Positions 62,160 to 64,000 of a stretch of 64,000 nucleotides of DNA are shown here, one piece after another (within the stretch, counting starts at the first letter, position 1; every line of letters starts with the position of its first letter). Under the pieces are notes generated by a model. The model saw nothing but the letters and a program-made list of their open reading frames with translations, ran no database searches and had not been told where the DNA came from. The position numbers were made by a program, and so were the translations under genes. This DNA is from Eubacterium sp. (GTDB taxonomy: Bacteria; Bacillota; Clostridia; Lachnospirales; Lachnospiraceae), in assembly GCA_022764165.1 (NCBI GenBank), contig JALERM010000181.1:52752-116751 (forward strand), read 5' to 3'.

Positions 62160-63443
62160 ATGAGATTAGCAAATGTAGCGGGGGCTGTCAAAAGCGAAAA
62201 TGCAATGAAACTGTTTGGTCAGATGTATGGAGAACATCGTGCCAAAGCAAATGCCGCAAGATATGAGATGGTTGCGGAGGGATTTGTGAAAACATTTGGT
62301 GATAAAGAATTTGATTTCTTCACCTCACCGGGAAGAACAGAAATCGGCGGCAATCATACCGATCACAATCATGGAAAAGTTCTGGCAGGAAGTGTACATC
62401 TGGATTGTGTGGCAGCAGCCGCTCCCAATGGAACACGCAAAGTCACACTGATCAGTGAGACCTATAATCAGCATTTGGTTATTGATCTGGATCATCTAGA
62501 GCCGACAGAAAAAACAACCGGAACAGAGCCGCTTCTGAAAGGAATTTTTGCAGGACTGCTGAAGAGCGGATACAAAGTAGAGGGATTTGATGCGTATACC
62601 ACATCTAATGTTATCGGAGGTGCAGGTGTAAGTTCTTCTGCCGCCTTTGAGATGCTTGTCTGTGTTATCGTTGATCATCTGTTTAATCAGGGAAATATCG
62701 GTGTGGTAGCCTACGCAAAAGCAGGACAGTATGCTGAAAACAAATACTGGCTGAAAGGTTCCGGACTTCTGGATCAGCTGGCCTGTGCAGTAGGCGGTAT
62801 GATCACCATTGATTTTGCTGATATAGCCAATCCGAAAATTCGTGAAATTAAATGTAATTTTGACGAGATGGGACATGATCTGGTTATCATCAATACAGGA
62901 AAAGGCCATGCAGATCTGAGTGCCGAGTACTCAGCAGTACCGAATGAAATGAAGAAAGTTGCAGAATATTTTGGAAAAGAAGTTCTGGAGCAGGTGGATG
63001 AAGATGCTGTCATTGAAAATGTGAAGGCAATCCGTAAATTTGCCGGTGACCGTGCCGTTCTTCGTGCCTTCCATTTCTTCGAAGAGAACAAGAGAGTGGA
63101 TGCAGAAGTAGAAGCTCTGGAATCAAAAGATTTTGATACATTCCTGCGTAAAGTGACAGAGTCCGGAGATTCTTCCTGGAAATGGCTGCAGAACTGCTAC
63201 TGCAATGAAACACCGGATGAACAGTCTATTACGGTTGCACTGGCACTGACCAAATTATATCTGGACAAAATCGGCCATGGTGTGTGCCGTGTACATGGAG
63301 GCGGATTTGCAGGTGTTATCGCTGCATTCCTGCCCAAAGAATATACAGAAGGATTTACCGCTTATATTGATAAGGCACTGGGAGCAGGTTCTGCATATGT
63401 AATGCATATCCGTCCGCAGGGAGCTGTTAAAGTAGAATTATAA
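62160..63443 (+). CDS. galK: Galactokinase-family GHMP kinase
   Basis: 427 residues. The galactokinase signature is present in a variant form, SPGRTEIGGNHTDHNHG (usual GEHTDYN). The GHMP ATP loop VIGGAGVSSSAAFE and C-terminal motif HGGGFAGVIAAFLP are intact. It phosphorylates galactose to Gal-1-P for the Leloir pathway, but galT/galE are not here. AAAGGAG precedes the ATG. The variant signature leaves open activity on galacturonate or another hexose. Confidence 0.85.
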   Translation: MRLANVAGAVKSENAMKLFGQMYGEHRAKANAARYEMVAEGFVKTFGDKEFDFFTSPGRTEIGGNHTDHNHGKVLAGSVHLDCVAAAAPNGTRKVTLISETYNQHLVIDLDHLEPTEKTTGTEPLLKGIFAGLLKSGYKVEGFDAYTTSNVIGGAGVSSSAAFEMLVCVIVDHLFNQGNIGVVAYAKAGQYAENKYWLKGSGLLDQLACAVGGMITIDFADIANPKIREIKCNFDEMGHDLVIINTGKGHADLSAEYSAVPNEMKKVAEYFGKEVLEQVDEDAVIENVKAIRKFAGDRAVLRAFHFFEENKRVDAEVEALESKDFDTFLRKVTESGDSSWKWLQNCYCNETPDEQSITVALALTKLYLDKIGHGVCRVHGGGFAGVIAAFLPKEYTEGFTAYIDKALGAGSAYVMHIRPQGAVKVEL

Positions 63444-63497
63444 GAATTACTACAGACCCGCAGGCTGTGATAGAATAAAGAATAGAATATGGCAAAG

Positions 63498-63543
63498 GCA
63501 AACGCCTGTTTTTCCATGAAAACATGGGAAGACAGGCGTTTTG
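63498..63543 (+). terminator. galK terminator
   Basis: AAACGCCTGT-TTTCCATG stem with its complement ending GACAGGCGTTTT at about 63541. Confidence 0.85.
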
Positions 63544-63713
63544 CTGCACAGAGATTAAAAAAACCATAAAATGTTGTTTAATTTTCATTATGGAAAACTT
63601 CCTATGATGTTTTCTTTCACTCTCAAATAAAAGAGGAAGTTACAGTTCAGCCAGCCATTATCCCATGTCGTACCGTTCCTGGTAGGCTATAAATCCCAGA
63701 AACAAATGATAAA

Positions 63714-63873
63714 GCCTATTAAAATCAAAAAAAGATAGGATGGAAATCATAACAGTAACCATTAGAGCCTATCGAAAACGAAAAAAAGGCAGGAGGAAAA
63801 GCAGAAAACTAATCAATGAAGCCTACCAAAAGATAAAAGGCAGGTGTAAAAGTAGAATAAATGTCTTGACAAA
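63714..63873. repeat. Three imperfect direct repeats of about 54 bp
   Basis: Units begin at 63714, 63767 and 63821, each opening GCCTA(T/C)..AAAA and continuing with an A-rich run then AGG.AGG or similar. Several units can fold GCCT/AGGC stems. The third unit runs into the -35 of the T-box promoter. Confidence 0.55.
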
Positions 63874-63894
63874 TCCCGAATCCCGTGCTAAATT
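63866..63894 (+). promoter_or_regulatory. Promoter of the T-box transcript
   Basis: TTGACA (63866-63871), 17-bp spacer, TAAATT (63889-63894). Confidence 0.75.
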
Positions 63895-63921
63895 TATAGA
63901 AAATTTAGCCTAGTAAACCGT

Positions 63922-64000
63922 TGAAGCGGAGATCAAAGTAATGATGCGCGCACAGAGAGTCCGGGAAGGTGAGAGCCGGGTCGAGATGCAAATTGCCAAA
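63922..64000 (+). promoter_or_regulatory. T-box leader, cut by window end
   Basis: AGAGAGTCCGGGAAGGTGAG followed by AGCCGGG (63954-63980) is the Stem I AGAG-loop and GNUG-like context of T-box riboswitches. The leader follows a good promoter. The specifier codon and antiterminator lie beyond the window, so the amino acid sensed is unknown. It should control a synthetase, transporter or biosynthetic gene to the right. Confidence 0.75.

Noticed and set aside
63714..63873. CRISPR array
   Set aside because: Three imperfect units with no conserved repeat/spacer division and no cas genes.
1..64000. Insertion sequences, rRNA and tRNA genes
   Set aside because: No transposase, integrase, rRNA or cloverleaf was recognised in the window; only non-autonomous repeats.

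Overview
The window looks like chromosomal DNA of a Lachnospiraceae gut anaerobe (Blautia/Dorea/Ruminococcus type). The evidence is moderate GC, Clostridia-style Shine-Dalgarno sites, S-box and T-box leaders, a large Bacillota-type SRP RNA with an Alu domain, the holB-ricT-trmN6-rsmI block, a dnaD/dnaC primosome pair, M29 aminopeptidase, YesM/YesN sugar sensing and ECF transporters. This assignment is inferred from gene content only; there is no rRNA or tRNA in the window.

Layout. 0-11 kb is mostly housekeeping: a membrane metallophosphoesterase (5' cut by the window), S-box-controlled metK, an OmpR-type two-component pair, an ECF S component with a class V aminotransferase, a guanylate-kinase-like protein, then holB-ricT-trmN6-rsmI. 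11-21.7 kb is a glycan-use locus: a cytoplasmic GH20 hexosaminidase, YesN/YesM regulators, two solute-binding proteins and two permeases without an ATPase. 21.9-26.2 kb is a gene graveyard with remnants of at least five genes (AAA/PD-DEXK, HD-GYP, HxlR, DUF554, probably a macrodomain protein) between small intact genes. 26.2-37.7 kb returns to core genes: phosphatase, isochorismatase-like hydrolase, methyltransferase, a large membrane-anchored unknown, aminopeptidase, asnS, YhaO/YhaN-like DNA repair pair and nfo. 37.8-44.7 kb is accessory: AAA-14/DUF4143 ATPase, a TetR-acyltransferase-XRE/AbrB operon with a clear double operator, lipoproteins, a GDPD fragment and an AlbA/Schlafen-type regulator.

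44.8-48.2 kb carries dnaD-dnaC-prs on the minus strand. Upstream of it is a cluster of eight DnaA-box-like 9-mers in about 240 bp. After Uma2, a ribbon-helix-helix protein, a frameshifted ECF S component, a MATE pump and the SRP RNA (ffs) comes the most distinctive locus, 52.3-59.9 kb. This is a complete agr-type quorum-sensing set: agrC and agrA on the minus strand, an XRE regulator, and a 50-codon agrD-like peptide gene overlapping agrB. It is followed directly by a secreted DUF2712-like protein, three unusual membrane proteins, an ABC ATPase and a membrane-anchored protein. I read this as a peptide-signalled module that makes, exports or resists a secreted product. The window ends with a FliB-like protein, an AraC regulator divergent from a galactokinase, a 54-bp-period repeat and the start of a T-box leader.

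Several families of palindromic intergenic repeats recur: GGGGACGGGT/GGTGAC type, CCCCGGGGATTTTTAC type, a TATCTTGAAAGGAGATA type and a GTTAC..TTCAGCC type. One forms a perfect 47-bp stem between rsmI and the GH20 gene.
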